Assembly (NCBI GenBank): GCA_021397845.1
Contig: CM038047.1
Span: 45,663,210 to 45,727,209, forward strand
Origin: Areca catechu
Lineage: Eukaryota > Streptophyta > Magnoliopsida > Arecales > Arecaceae
DNA length: 64,000 bases
Reading direction: 5' to 3'
Shown here: piece after piece, positions 11,721-23,650 of the stretch
Layout: the number at the start of each line of letters is the position of its first letter
Position numbering within the stretch: position 1 is the first letter of the stretch
Program-made: the position numbers and the translations under genes
Notes under the pieces: model-generated
Told to the model about the DNA's origin: nothing
Databases searched by the model: none
Seen by the model: only the letters and a program-made list of their open reading frames with translations

Positions 11721-12040
11721 CACTACAGGAAATGAGGTCATTGCCGACGCTATTAAAGATATTTACCAACGCTTTTAAGCGTTGGTAAGAAAGCTTCCGA
11801 TACTTTTAAAAGCATCGCAAAAGCATCAGGTATGTAAGCATAGGGACGTAACCTGCCGACGCTTTCAAAAAGCATCGGTAGTTTAGCGCGTCGCTAGGAT
11901 AAAACTAGCGACGCTTTAAAGCGTCTGTAGGTTTTAAACGTAACGACGCTTTTTAAAAGCGTCGACAGGTAACCTAGCGATGCTTTAAAGCATTGACATA
12001 TTTAAAACCTAGTGACGCTTTAAAGCATCGGCAAGTTTTT
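11721..12040. repeat. CACTA terminus and palindromic GACGCTTTAAAGCGTC subterminal repeats
   Basis: After the CACTACAGGAAA terminus come roughly eight copies of a ~20-25 bp inverted unit, for example CGACGCTTTAAAGCGTC, spaced by TAGGTTTTAAAC-type linkers. These are the expected transposase-binding sites. Each copy is itself self-complementary. Confidence 0.85.
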
Positions 12041-12366
12041 TTTTTTTAAAATATACATATATGATGCAAAGCCAAATACAAATTTGTACAATGAAACCTG
12101 TATCAACATAAATTTGTACAATTGAAACCTGTATATATTATCACCAAAATCAAATATCATTTCATTCAAACCTGTATCACATAAAGCCAAAGACATACAA
12201 AATAGAATCAAACATCATTTCATTGAAACCTGTATCACACAAACACAACATTCATACTTTAAACACCAAATATACATGAAGTCAATATAAAGAGTATTTT
12301 ATATATATAAAAAGTATCAACAGATGTTCAAAATTGATCCAAGTCCAAATACATCAAAAGACATAC

Positions 12367-12367
<1 letters not shown>

Positions 12368-12404
<37 letters not shown>
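12368..12404. repeat. (TAA)n microsatellite
   Basis: About twelve AAT/TAA units in the 3' part of the CACTA element, just after the end of the second gene. Confidence 0.95.
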
Positions 12405-12406
<2 letters not shown>

Positions 12407-12415
12407 CGACTGGCA

Positions 12416-12542
12416 TCAATGGTCCATGAGAGGCTGGTCGTCATCCTGTCTGCGATTGGTAGATGAATCAGGAACCTACAAGATATACATATATATAGTT
12501 ACGATACATACATTACAATATATTCTAAATTATTACATATAT

Positions 12543-12587
<45 letters not shown>

Positions 12588-14323
12588 TTATAAACAATTA
12601 CTTACCCGAGATAACATGAACATATGTAGAACAGATGTAACATGCTCAAGCTGAGCCCTCAAAGTCTGCATCTCTGCTCTATCTGTATCACGTGTCTGTC
12701 CGAGTGCTGCTGTCTCATCCTCGAGTCTACGAACACGTGAATCATCATGACTATCTCTAGCATCCCGAGTAAATCTACTCATCTCAAAAAACTGAGTAGG
12801 GATAACTCCAATCCCATAACCCCTCACTCGTCCATAACGCTCTGGTCCCATCAACTCCGAGAATACCTCGACCTCGACGCGACTGCTCTGCATAGATGAT
12901 GTAGACTCGCCACCACGCTCGGTGATCATAGAGGTAGCCCTCTCCTATATTTTATAAAAATCTCATATATTAATACTTAATAAAAATAAAATTATAAATC
13001 ATGATATAATATAAATAAGAAAATATAAATAGATTTCTGGACTCCTCCCGAACAAAATTGCCATCCTGGTGAACGTGAGTCATCTGATAGAACTCCACCT
13101 CACCAAGCTCCCTTCCCTGCTGATCAGCCTATAGAAAGAATAAATGTTACAAAAAAATTCAAAAGGACACATCTTATATGCCCGTACTATGATACATAGC
13201 ACATGCATGATACATGATGATACATGATGTTAAAACTATAAGTATACTAAAAATATTATAGGATAAGAAACATACAAACTCATGCCTGAGCTGTGCATAA
13301 CTCTTGGACCCCGCTGTGTGAGGAACAGACTGAGCTGCTCGTGCAACTCTACCAATAGCAGAATATATCTACAAAATAAAATTAAAACTATGTTATATAT
13401 TGTATAAATGTAATTTACATTAAAAATTAATAAGTTTATAAGTTTGATGATGCTATACAACCTGTGCTCTCTCGGAGAACCAATAGTGAACCAGCTCCCA
13501 AGGACAAGTAGTTGCAACCAGCTCCTCTGTCTTACCCTCTATCTTATAGTCTCCTTTCAACTTTGCCCTATACTCTTTCCACTTGCGATTGAGAGACTTA
13601 AGCACAAAATCATTACAATCTGGAGGGAGTACGAATTTGCTCTACAATGTAAATAAACAATAAAATAAATATTAAATAAAATAAGTAATGAAATTATTAA
13701 AAAATTAAAATATAAAATAATATATCAATTTTTTTACCTGCACAAGTCGTAGCATCTCTACTTTATAAGTAGGAAGCATGTCATTCCACTTTAGATAATT
13801 TAGGGGACATAGCTGACCCCGGCATGCTACTGTCCCCAAAAAACAGGTCAACAAGCAGGTGGATTTCTTAATAGGCTGATTTAGCTTGTTACATTCAATG
13901 ACTATCTTCTCACCCTCAGGTAACTGCCACACATCATGGACTAGTGTGGGTCCTCGCCTCTGCCTAAATCTCCCAGATCCATCTACAAAAAAATATAAAA
14001 AATTATATATCAAAACTATTGCATATGTATTAATTGAAATGAGATGAAATTATTAAATTATCTTGTATATGTATATCATCGATGATAGGCTCATCATCTG
14101 GATGATCCGTAGAAGGATCGTGATGTGATGAATCAGAGGGAATGGCCTCTACCTGATGTGTAGGAGAGGAACTGGCCTTCGCCGGATGTGCAGGAATGGA
14201 GGGATTGGCATTAGATCGATATGAAACTGATCGACTGCCCTCGGGCTGCTGTGATGAAGAAGAAATAGCCTCGATCTGGAAAAACTAAAACTGTACATTT
14301 GATAATCGCTTCCTTCGAGGCAT
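12416..14323 (-). pseudogene. CACTA second gene (Transposase_24-like, TNPA-type), six or so exons
   Basis: Start ATG at 14323 and stop TGA at 12416-12418 on the minus strand. Inferred exon blocks include 14005-13738 (DGSGRFRQRRGPTLVHDVW, typical N-part of plant Ptta/En-Spm proteins), ~13640-13462 (WKEYRAKLKGDY), ~13370-13276, ~13131-13040 (REESR at its end), 12944-12606 (coiled-coil rich in Leu and Arg) and 12475-12416. The last two have good splice sites, such as GTAAG at 12605-12601. In En/Spm the equivalent protein binds subterminal repeats and cooperates with TNPD. An amber codon lies 12 codons after the ATG and one exon lacks a clear GT donor, so I call it a probable pseudogene. Confidence 0.7.
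12547..12583. repeat. (TA)n microsatellite in an intron of the CACTA second gene
   Basis: About eighteen TA units between the last two exons. Confidence 0.95.
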
Positions 14324-14334
14324 GGTATACCTAA

Positions 14335-14339
14335 TATGC
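14335..14339. repeat. Left target-site copy of Gypsy-1 (TATGC)
   Basis: TATGC immediately before the LTR start at 14340. The partner CATGC is at 25265-25269. One transition separates them. CACTA coding and 5' sequence resumes on the two outer sides, confirming insertion into the CACTA element. Confidence 0.8.
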
Positions 14340-15974
14340 TGATATGGCAGGATCGCTGACGTGGGGGAGCCGACAGGTGCCACGTCAAGGGAAGATGCTG
14401 CTCGGACGTTGCGTCAATTCTTCTGCGTGGACTCCTCTGCCGAGCTGAGCTGAGCTCCCTCGGGACAGCGAGCCGAGCTCCGTCCTCCACCGGGTCGGGC
14501 CCGCGAACTCGGGATGCCTAGGCCAGAGCCGCACTCTACCCTCCATAGCGAGACCCTCGGAGGTTGAGCCCTGTGGTCGAAGTCGAGCTCGACACTCCTC
14601 CGCCACGTGGAGCCTCTCTGAGCACGAGCCCTCTGGATTGGGCCCGCACTCTACCCTCCAGAGCGAGACCCTCGAAGGTTGAGCCCTGTGGTCGGAGTCT
14701 AGCTCAGCACTCCTCCGCCATGTGGAGCCTCTCCGAGCACGAGCCCTCTAGACCGGGCCCGCACTCTACCCTCCAGAGCGAGACCCTCGGAGGTTGAGCC
14801 CTGTGGTCGGAGTCGAGCTCAGCACTCCTTTGCCACGTGGAGCCTCTCCGAGCGTGAGCCCTCTGGACCAGGCCCGCACTCTACCCTCCAGAGCGAGACC
14901 CTCGGAGGTTGAGCCCTGTGGTCAGAGCCGAGCTCAGCACTCCTCCGCCACGTGGAGCCTCTCCGAGCACGAGCCCTCTGGACCGGGCCCACATTCTACC
15001 TTCCAGAGCGAGACCCTCGGAGGTTGAGCCCTGTGGTCGGAGTCGAGCTCAGCACTCCACCACGTGGAGCCTCTCAGAGCGCGAGCCCTCTAGAGCGGGC
15101 CCGCACTCTGCCTTCCAGAGCCAAGACGACCCCACAAGGTCGGGGCATTTAGGTCGGAGCGAGCCCTGCCATTCCAGCTCGGCCCCAGCTCGGACGTGGG
15201 CCTCGCCAACCCAGTGGGCCACCCGAGGATGACACTGAAGCACCTACCGGACCGTATTGACCGCCTGCAGTCGTCGGTTACACTAGAAAGGGGGAAAGCA
15301 TACTGATCGAGATGCCACGCTCCTTACCAACCACCTGGACCACCCAAGAGAGGAAGCCAACTAGGAGATTCAAATCCCAGGGGTGGCGGCCTATCGATCG
15401 AGGTACTGCTAGGTTTCCCAGAATGAGGTGACCAAGAGGAGTGTCAGAGCACATGACAGCTCCCCTTATCATGAATCAGGAAAGGCTCCTCGGGACACCG
15501 CTGTACGTGCCTGACAGTCTGGTGGAGATCCCAAGACGGACGTCCAAGGTAACCTAGTTCACAAAAAACTCGGAGGTAACACCCTCAAGCGACGCTTCTT
15601 CCAAAAAAAAATACAGGTGCAAGCTTCACCAAGAAGAGGAGCATGACACCACTGGCATTCTCAAGCAAGGTTGGGCGGAAAGGCCACACGGAGACCCCCT
15701 CTAACCAGGCCACACTTCTCCTGACACACTTGCATCCCACTTTTACACAACACATTCCTCTTCGAGTGGAGTCCATCAAGAGGGGCTCGACCAGGAGGAT
15801 CTGTTCCCCTAGATCGTCACTAACTTGACCATCGAAGTGCCCCCGTCGAAAACCTCAGCCCGGGTCACTAACCCTTATTTTGCAGGTCCAGAACCAGAGG
15901 ACCGCTAACCAACGAAGGGGGCACCTCTGGCAAACCAGCAGCAGCTACGGGCCATGACGATCTTGACGGCAACA
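14340..15974 (+). repeat. Gypsy-1 5' LTR (1635 bp)
   Basis: TG at 14340 and CA at 15973-15974. Followed by GAGTGGCACGCCAGGAAGG, the usual primer-site neighbourhood of Tat-like Gypsy elements (tRNA not assigned). Contains the 115-bp array. Frames inside are shadows. Confidence 0.88.
14535..15125 (+). repeat. 115-bp tandem array in Gypsy-1 5' LTR (about five units)
   Basis: Each unit runs from GAGACCCTCGGAGGTTGAGC through GCCACGTGGAGCCTCTC to CCCGCACTCTACCCTCCAGA; successive open frames start 115 or 230 bp apart. The last unit is shorter. It occupies ~195-785 bp of U3. Each unit contains CACGTG, a G-box core; a role in transcription is only possible. Confidence 0.9.
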
Positions 15975-16622
15975 GAGTGGCACGCCAGGAAGGGGGGGCA
16001 GCTACGATCAAGCCCTCCATCTCTTTGTAGATCGATACTTCACGGAAGGATGGTGACAACAAGGGAGGCTTCCATCAGCAGTGCAAGGGACTCCACTTCC
16101 TGAGGGAACCGACATCATCCCGAGGCGGGATCACCCATTCTGACAATCCAACCACCTCAGGCGGAGTCTCAGCTGGCCGCACTCACCCAGCAAATACATA
16201 CCCTCACTATAGCAGTGCGGCAACTTCAGTATCAACGCCGGTCCTTGGCTACCCACCAGCAGCCGGGGGCTCCGGTGGCCCATGCCACAGCTCCTCGTGA
16301 TAGTCTGCGCTCTTTCCAAGGAAGGTCGTCGCAGCCACGGGCCATCACTGACAACCGGGATAGCCATCGAGCTCCTGCAAAAAGACAACGAGTCGGCTTT
16401 GTCGACAGGGAGAGCCGCTCACCAAGCCTCGGGCGGGCAATGCCCAAACCCCACCAAGGAAGAAAGGGTAAGACCCCCTAACACGGGTGCCAGGCACCCA
16501 CGTCACCTTCTCCATCTCCTTCGACGGAGGGGTCCGCTGACGAAGCCATCAGGCACACTACGGAGAAGCACCTGGAGGAACATGAGCACAAGCTAGCGGA
16601 GTTCTCCCGTCGATTCGCCAAC
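15975..16622 (+). other. Gypsy-1 primer-site region and 5' leader
   Basis: Begins GAGTGGCACGCCAGGAAGG at 15975 and runs to the gag ATG. Overlapping frames on both strands (16131-16596) show no domain and shift repeatedly. A gag N-terminal extension may be buried here. Confidence 0.55.
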
Positions 16623-17510
16623 ATGCAAGGCTCAGCTAGTGTGCCAGCGGGTTACGACACTCGTCCTCCGTTCTCCGAAGAAATCCAGGTGGAACCAATC
16701 CCACACTGGTTCTGGATGCCGCAGGTGGATCCTTATGAGAGGACCGTCGACCCCGTGGACCACCTGGAAAGCTACCGGGCCCTTATGAGGGTCCAGGGGG
16801 CCACCGATGCTCTTCTCTGTGTCGCCTTTCCTGCCACTCTCCGGAAAGCAGCCCGGGCATGGTTCACCCGCTTGGAGCCGGAAAGCATCAACTCTTTCAC
16901 CCAGTTAGGGCAGAAGTTCATGGCCCACTTTGACGTCTGCAGAAAGTTGCCACGAGAAGTAGACAGCATCTTCTCCATCCGGCAGCAGGATCACGAGCCC
17001 CTACGGGACTACGTGACCCGCTTCAAGGCTGTCATGCTGGAAACTTATAACTTTGATGAGCCAGTTGCCCTGCTGGTGCTGAAGCGAGGGCTCAGGACTT
17101 TCCTCCTGACCTACTTGCTCGACAAGAAGTCCCCCAAGACTTACTCTAAGCTCCTTCTCCGAGTCCAAAAGTACATCCGCGCTGAGAAGACGCATCGTAC
17201 AAGGAGGGAGCTCGACGGGAAGCCCTTGAAGAGGCCAACCCCCACCAAGATGCCCGAGACCCGCAGGCCGGGACCCCAAGTCTCGAACCCCCGGGGGGAC
17301 CGTCCGAGATCGAGAGAGGCTCCCGTTCCTGAGAAGAATTACTCCCCTTTCCTTGCCCTGAGGATAAAAATCTTCATGGAGATCGAAGGCGAGGACTACC
17401 TGAGGTGTCCGCTCCCGATGAAGTCCTCCATTGGCCGCAATAAGTCAAAGTACTGTCGCTTTCACCACGACCATGGCCACAACACCGAGGAATGCCACAA
17501 CCTCAAGTAG
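16623..17510 (+). pseudogene. Gypsy-1 gag, open for 295 codons then amber
   Basis: A Ty3/Gypsy Tat-type Gag. The retrotransposon gag core is at residues ~30-180 (VDPYERTVDPVDHLESYRAL, LRKAARAWFTRLEP, SFTQLGQKFMAHF, LRDYVTRFK). A basic linker follows, then the terminal motif YCRFHHDHGHNTEECHNLK, a Cys/His cluster. Gag assembles the virus-like particle and packages RNA. The frame ends at TAG 17508-17510, directly followed in frame by KIEELIKKGYL, which relatives normally have as part of the same protein, so the stop looks like a mutation. Beyond ~17570 no protease follows. The start at 16623 is the first ATG of the conserved part; an upstream extension is possible. Confidence 0.85.
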
Positions 17511-17889
17511 AAAATCGAAGAACTCATCAAAAAGGGCTACCTCAAAAGGTTCGTGGGGGGCAGACTTTAGGCGGATTCCCAGGCACTCGTCACTCTCCAA
17601 CCAGCTTCAGCCATCAATGATCGTCCCACCGAGAAGCCGGTGGGCATGATTTCTTGGTGGAGCTGCGTGCACACCCAAAAATCCTGGAGGGCAAAGGACC
17701 TTGAGTATGTACTCCCCTTCATGAGAAAAGGAGGCCGCCTTGTAGGGGCCTGTCACTTCGAAGACCTCGATTGTGTCGGGCTCCCCAAACATGGAATGCC
17801 TGCAGTCTGCGAAGACGCCACCAATGATGTAAGGTTTCCTATCAATAATAATGATAATGACTTCTTCCTTGCACGAGTATCCATATGTC
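17511..17889. other. Degraded sequence after Gypsy-1 gag
   Basis: About 20 codons of gag tail, then frames on both strands (17607-17912 minus; 17640-18017 plus) without recognisable pol motifs. This is where protease and RT would be expected and are absent. Confidence 0.6.
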
Positions 17890-20350
17890 TTGTAGGAAAG
17901 CAACATCAACATCCCCGAGCCCAGCTCCAGGATGCCAAGTCCAGACCGGAGCTCATATCTCCGGCCAAGGAACCTTCAAGCCACGTAGCTCTCAGTCAAC
18001 AACATCCCCGAGCCTAGCTCCAGGATGCCAAGCCCAGACCAGAGCTCAGATCTTCGGCTAAGGGACCTCTGAGCCACATAGCTCTCAATCAACAACGTCC
18101 TCGAGCCCAGCTCCACGACGCCAACCCCAAACTGGAGCTCAGATCTCCGGCCAAGGGACCTTCGAGCCACTCAGCTCTCAGTCAACAACATTCCCGAGCC
18201 TAGTTCCAGGATGCCAGCCCTAGACTGGAGCTTAGATCTCTGGCCAAGGGACCTTCAAGCCATGTAGCTCTCAGTCAACAACGTCCCCGAGCCCAGCTCC
18301 AAGATGCCAGCCCTAGAACGGAGCTCAGATCTCCAGCCAAGGGACCTTCGAGCCACGTAGCTCTCAGTCAACAATGTCCCCGAGCCCAGCTCCAGGATGC
18401 CAAGCCAAGACCGAAGCTCAGATCTTCGGCTAAGGGACCTCCAAGCCACGTAGCTCTCAGTCAACAACATCCCTGAGCCCAGCTCCAGGATGCCAACCCC
18501 AGACTAGAGCTCAGATCTTCGGCCAAGGGAACTTCGAGCCACTCAGCTCTTAGTCAACAACGTTCCCGAGCGCAGTTTCAGGATACCAGCCCCAGACCGG
18601 AGCTCAGATCTCCGCCCAAGGGACCTTCGAGCCACGTAGCTCTCAGTCAACAACGTCCCCGAGCCCAGCTTCAAGATGCCAGCCCCAGATCGGAGCTCAG
18701 ATCTCCGGCCAAGGGACCTTCGAGCCACGTAGCTCTCAGTCAACAATGTCCCTGAGCCCAGCTCCAGGATACCAACCCCAGATCGGAGATCAGATCTCCA
18801 GCCAAGGGACCTTCGAGCCACGTAGCTCTTAATCTCAAACATCTCTGAGCCTAGCTCCGAGACGCCAAGGGATCGTGGAGCCAAGCAGCTCCCATCAATG
18901 CCTTGAGCCTAGCTCCAAGGCACAAAAGACCTGAGCCAAGTTCTCAGGCAACCCTTGGACCGGGGCCCAGCTCTCCGCCTAAGAAGGTCTCAAGCCTAGC
19001 TCCAAGGCAATCAAATCCTGTGACCCTCTTCTCTGATCTCCCCACTTATAAAAAAGAAAGAAGAAGAAAAAAGAAAGAAAAAAGAAGAAAGAGAAGGGAA
19101 GGAAAGAAAGAGAACAAAGGGGGAATGCAGCAGCTAAACTTTCATTTCATCACCCAAGACCGGAGCTCAGATCTCCGGCCAAGGGACCTTCGAGCCATGC
19201 AGCTCTCAGTCAACAACATCCCCGAGCCCAGCTCCAGGACACCAACCCTAGACCGGAACTCAGATCTCCGGCCAAGGGACCTTCGAGCCATGTAGCTCTC
19301 AATCTCAAACGTTTCCGAGCCCAGCTCCGAGATGCCAAGGGATCATGGAGCTAAGCAGCTCCCATCATTGCCTCGAGCTTAGCTCCAAGGTGCAAAAAAC
19401 CTGAGCCAAGTTCTTAGGCAACCCTTGGACCGGGGCCCAGCTCTCCGGCCAAGAAGGCCTCGAGCCTAGCTCCAAGGCAATCAAATCCTGTGACCCTCTT
19501 CTCTGATCTTCCCACTCATAAAAAAAAAGAAGAAAAAAGAAAGAAAAAAGAAGAAAGAGAGGGGAAGGAAAGAAAGAGAACAAAGGGAGAATGCAGCAGC
19601 TAAACTTTCATTTCATCACCTAAGATCGGAGCTCAGATCTTCGGCCAAGGGACCTTCGAGCCACGCAGCTCTCAGTCAACAACGTCCCCGAGCCCAGCTC
19701 CAGGATGCTAGCCCCAGACCGGAGATCAGATCTCCAACCAAGGGACCTTCAAGCCACGTAGCTCTCAATCGACAACGTCCCCGAGCCCAGCTCCAGGATG
19801 CCAGCCCCAGACCGGAGCTCAGATCTCCGGCCAAGAGACCTTCGAGCCACGCAGCTCTCAGTCAACAACGTCCCCGATCCCAACTCCAGGATGCCAGCCC
19901 CAGACCGGAGCTCAGATCTCCGGCCAAGGGACCTTTGAGCCATGCAGCTCTCAGTCAACAATGTCCCCGAGCCTAGCTCCAGGATGCCAACCCTAGATCG
20001 GAGCTTAGATCTCTGGCCAAGGGACCTTCTAGCCATGCAGCTCTCAGTCAACAATGTCCTCGAGCCCAGCTCCAGGATGCCAGCCCCAGACCGAAGCTCA
20101 GATCTCCGGCCAAGGGACCTTTGAGCCACGCACCTCTCAGTAAATAACATCCCCGAGCCCAGTTCCAAGATGCCATCCCCAGACCAGATCTCAGATCTCC
20201 GGTCAAGGGACCTTCGAGCCATGCAGCTCTCAGTCAACAACGTCCCCGAGCCCAGCTCCAGGATGCTGACCCAAGATTGGAGCTCAGATCTTCGGCCAAG
20301 GGACCTTCGAGCCACGCGGCTCTCAGTTAACAACATCACCGAGCCCAGCT
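17890..20350. repeat. 93-bp tandem array in two blocks with a ~465-bp higher-order duplication
   Basis: Unit of 93 bp (31 codons): CAACAACGTCCCCGAGCCCA, then CTCCAGGATGCCAGCCC, GACCGGAGCTCAGATCTCCG and GGGACCTTCGAGCCACG. About ten copies are at 17890-18830 and about ten at 19140-20350. The spacer at ~18840-19140, which ends in a purine-rich AAGAAAGA tract, is repeated at ~19300-19600, and a third partial purine tract lies at ~20455-20515. As 93 is divisible by three, minus-strand frames stay open (RRSLGRRSEL...LELGSGTLL) and give false ORFs up to 208 aa. Confidence 0.9.
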
Positions 20351-20653
20351 GCTCACAACCGCCATAACCTTTCACCCGACTTGCCGATATTAAAGCTTAA
20401 TGATTCGACCCCAAGCAAGTTGAGGCCCTCTTCTCTGATCTCTCCACTCATTACCAAAAAAAAAAGGGGGAGAAGAAGAAAGGGGAGTGAAAGAAAGAGA
20501 AAAAGGAAGAAAAAGCCAAGTAAAAGACGAGTTGCAGAGAAAACTCAGGTTTTATTAATTAAATACTGGTTACAAGCATTTTGCGGGCCCCCGACATCCC
20601 GAGCGGCCCTAATCAAGCACAAAAGCAAAGGTACAAAACAAAAAGGGGAAGGG

Positions 20654-23122
20654 CTACTCCGCGCCGGCCGACCCTCCTACTGAGCCCTGAGGCTGAGAGT
20701 TCCTGCCTTCAGGAACCTCCGGCTGAGCAGCTCTAGTCTCGGATGGTTCAGCCTCGGCTGGCGTCGAAGGCTCTGAGACCACGGCTTCCTCAACGACCTC
20801 CTCTTCAGGCTCCGTGTCTGAGGCTGAAGGATACTTGAGGCGATCGTGGCTCTTCTCGGGAACAAGTGCCTCGATCCGGTTGCGCAAGAACATGAAGCCT
20901 TTGAAGAATGAGTCTGACGCCATCTGATGGATCTCGATAATGAACTCCTCCGAGGTCTTGAACTTTGCAATGGCCTCCTCAGCACCCTTTTTGGCTTCGG
21001 CAGCTCCCTTCCTCGCCTCGACGGCCTCCATCCTGGTAGCCTCTGCCGACTTGGCCGCCACCTTTATCGCCTTCTCAGCCGTGACCAGCTTCTCCTTCCC
21101 TACTGTCAACTCCGCCTGGGCAGCTCGGGAGGCCTCCTTGTGCCGATCAGCCTCGACACTGTACCAATTTAGCTTCTTCTCGATGATGGAGAGATCGTCA
21201 ATGTCCTTCTTCGAGCGACTACGCTCTAGGTCGCAGGCCTCCAGGAGATTCTTTGCTTACCCCACGGCATCGGCGAGATGCCTCTCCAGGTCTTTGACCT
21301 TTTGCTCGAGCGCCCCATTCGCCCTGGCCTTCTCCTTCAGGCCGGCTTTCAGGGATTCATCTCGGTCGCTTGCTTCTGCTCGAGACACTCCCAATTCTGA
21401 TAACAGCCCTTAATGAAGAGGGCCTCGGCACCGATCTGCACCGTGAAAAGAGGTCAGCTTAAAAAAAAAAAAAGAGAGAGAGAGAGAAAGAAGAAAGAAG
21501 CAACTTACCGAGTAGAGCTGGGGGAAGATGGCGCTGAGGACATCGCCCAGCCGCGTCCCGGCCATATCCTGCCGGTCGCATGTCTGGATTGAGAAATCCA
21601 TCATGCGCTCGGCCAGTTTGGGGCTTCGGAGGAACGAGCTCTCCGGTCCCATCTTGAAGGGGAGACAACGTCGCGCCTCCTCCCTCCTACTCTCTCCTAG
21701 AGCAGGCGGCCTTGCCCCACTAGTTGCAGGGCCCCGGGAGGCAGGCTGAGGAGCTGACACCGGTGCAGGCGACGCCTCAGTCACTGTCTTGGTTGCGGCT
21801 CGAACCTCCTCATCCCTGATCTCGATCATAGGTGGACTTGGAGGACTGCAAGATGCGGCGGCAGCAGCTGCGGCCCTTGCCTGGGCCACTACTTCAGGCT
21901 CCGCAGTGGGGGTCGCCCCCTGATGACTGCGTAGCTCGGGAATCCTCCGGGCCTCCTACTGGACCGGCCTCATGCTGTTGATGACACCCTCTCCCCTGGC
22001 GCAGGGGCAGCTCGAGTCACCTCCGAGCTCTGACCGGCTGGAGCAGCAGAACTCGGACCAACCACTGCGATGGGAGCAGCCGCAGGCATGCTCTCACCCC
22101 GGATCTATCTTGATAAAACCTCCCTGGAAAGCTCGGTCGATGGCTTCTTCTGGGTGATCGCCAGTAGATCACTCTCTGTGAAAATCATCCCTGCAGGCAA
22201 GTCAAACAATGGTCAGGATCCGTGGGGAGCTATGTAAGAAATGCAGGGAAAGAGAAGGAAAGTTCAGGTCGAACTCACCCAACCCATTCATTGGGTCAAC
22301 CCCGGAGTCGGTGAGGTTCTGCTCTAATAACAGGACCTCGAGAGAAGGGATCTGGGCAGTGCGAAGTTGCTCGTAGTCATCTCGGTCAACCGCATTGACC
22401 ATAGAATTTCGGTTGGGGGACTTGTCCAGATCGCTCCAGACCTAGTTGACCCCCTCAACCTCAACAAAGAAGAATTTACTCTTCCATCCCCTGATGGAAG
22501 AGGGGAGCTCGAACCTAATACCCTTTAGGCGAGAAGACAAGGACCACCACCCGTCCTCAGTTGGGTGGTGCTTCAGGGCGTAGAAGGCCCTAAACAAAGA
22601 GAATCGGGCAACAAACCCATGGAGGTGACAAGGTACGATGAAAGAGAAGATGATCCTAATGGCATTTGGCACTAGCTGTGCAGGAACCAAACAGTTGTTG
22701 TCCAAGATGGACAAGAAGAAGGGATGAAAGGAAAATCGGAGACCCCCAGAGAAGGTCTCCTCATAAAAAGCAAGGAGGCCCGGGCCACTGGAAGTGACCC
22801 GTTCCCCCGGACGAGAGATCATGAGTCGAATAGAAGGTGGGATGCCGTAGACATCCCAAACGGTTTCCAATTCTTCAGCGATGATCGTCGAAGCAACCCC
22901 GCCAGGACCTATGGATCGGACAGACTCAGAAACAGGAGGGAGAGAAGGACCAGACCCTGGCTCCCTGATGAGCACCGGACTGGGAGGATGCCTCCTACTG
23001 AACTCGAAGTGAGCCACATCCTCCCCCTCACTAGAGGAGGAAGAAGACGCTGGCCTCCGCTCAGAAGGACCGGCCTCGACCTGGTCAGTGGAGGGGCGGA
23101 AGCTCGGGCTAAAGTGGGACAT
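20654..23122 (-). pseudogene. Gypsy-1 antisense gene (PF04195-like 'putative gypsy-type transposon' protein)
   Basis: Runs opposite to gag, from ATG 23122 to a stop at 20654. The N-terminal region (22442-23122) has an acidic Ser-rich leader, then the family's core: YGIPPSIRLMI, PGERV, YEETFSGGLRFSFHPF, PNAIRIIFSF and DGWWSLSSR ending WKSKFFFV. An amber follows at ~22442, and the frame resumes to a likely donor GTGAGT near 22280. Later exons give an Ala/Pro-rich segment (21889-21500) and an Ala/Glu/Lys coiled coil with SEEFIIEIHQM...FFKGF (21380-20654), the usual end of the family. Its biochemical role is unknown; it is known from antisense or extra genes of Tat-like Gypsy elements. Two or more stops suggest decay. 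Confidence 0.75.
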
Positions 23123-23650
23123 CCTCAAGAATAAGGGGAATGAAGGACTCGAAGGGGGGGACGGGAGAGTAGACCCAACTTGAAGAAGATCCCAGACCCG
23201 GAGAAAGAACCCTACTCTAGCGGGGGGAAGGGAGAAGAGACTAAACTGGTTCCTTAGAAAATCTGAGGCAACTGTGAAGAAGGAGAAAGCTCGAACGCAG
23301 CAGCATGCATGGAGAATTCAAAAGAATGGATGTTTCGGGAAAGGCCCTCTTTTCATTTCGAAATGACTTGATGGATTCACACCGATCCGACCCCTCTGCC
23401 AATGGATCCACGCCACGTACTGCCCATCGACGAAAATGGCATCCCGGCTGCTCTGAATTATGTGCCAACATTAACTACTCCTCGGACGTGGCCACGTGGC
23501 ACCCCCGCATTGGTCCGTAGGACCGTCTCGCAAATCACCATCAATCATGGCCATCATTGTGCCAGATCTCTACCTTTCCATGTTAGCATCACAATTACTC
23601 CCTTCGGCCCAAGCGCCGTGCACTAACGAGCCTCGGGAGTGGAGGGCAAA

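Noticed and set aside
14564..15232. Series of Pro/Ser/Arg-rich ORFs
   Set aside because: They fall in the 115-bp array of the Gypsy-1 LTR and repeat every 115 bp in rotating frames.
17890..20350. CRISPR-like repeat array
   Set aside because: The units abut without unique spacers, the setting is a plant retrotransposon and no cas genes exist.
19749..20375. 208-codon minus-strand ORF of 31-residue repeats resembling a repeat protein
   Set aside because: A by-product of the 93-bp array, whose length is divisible by three; both strands stay open and no start or domain is conserved.
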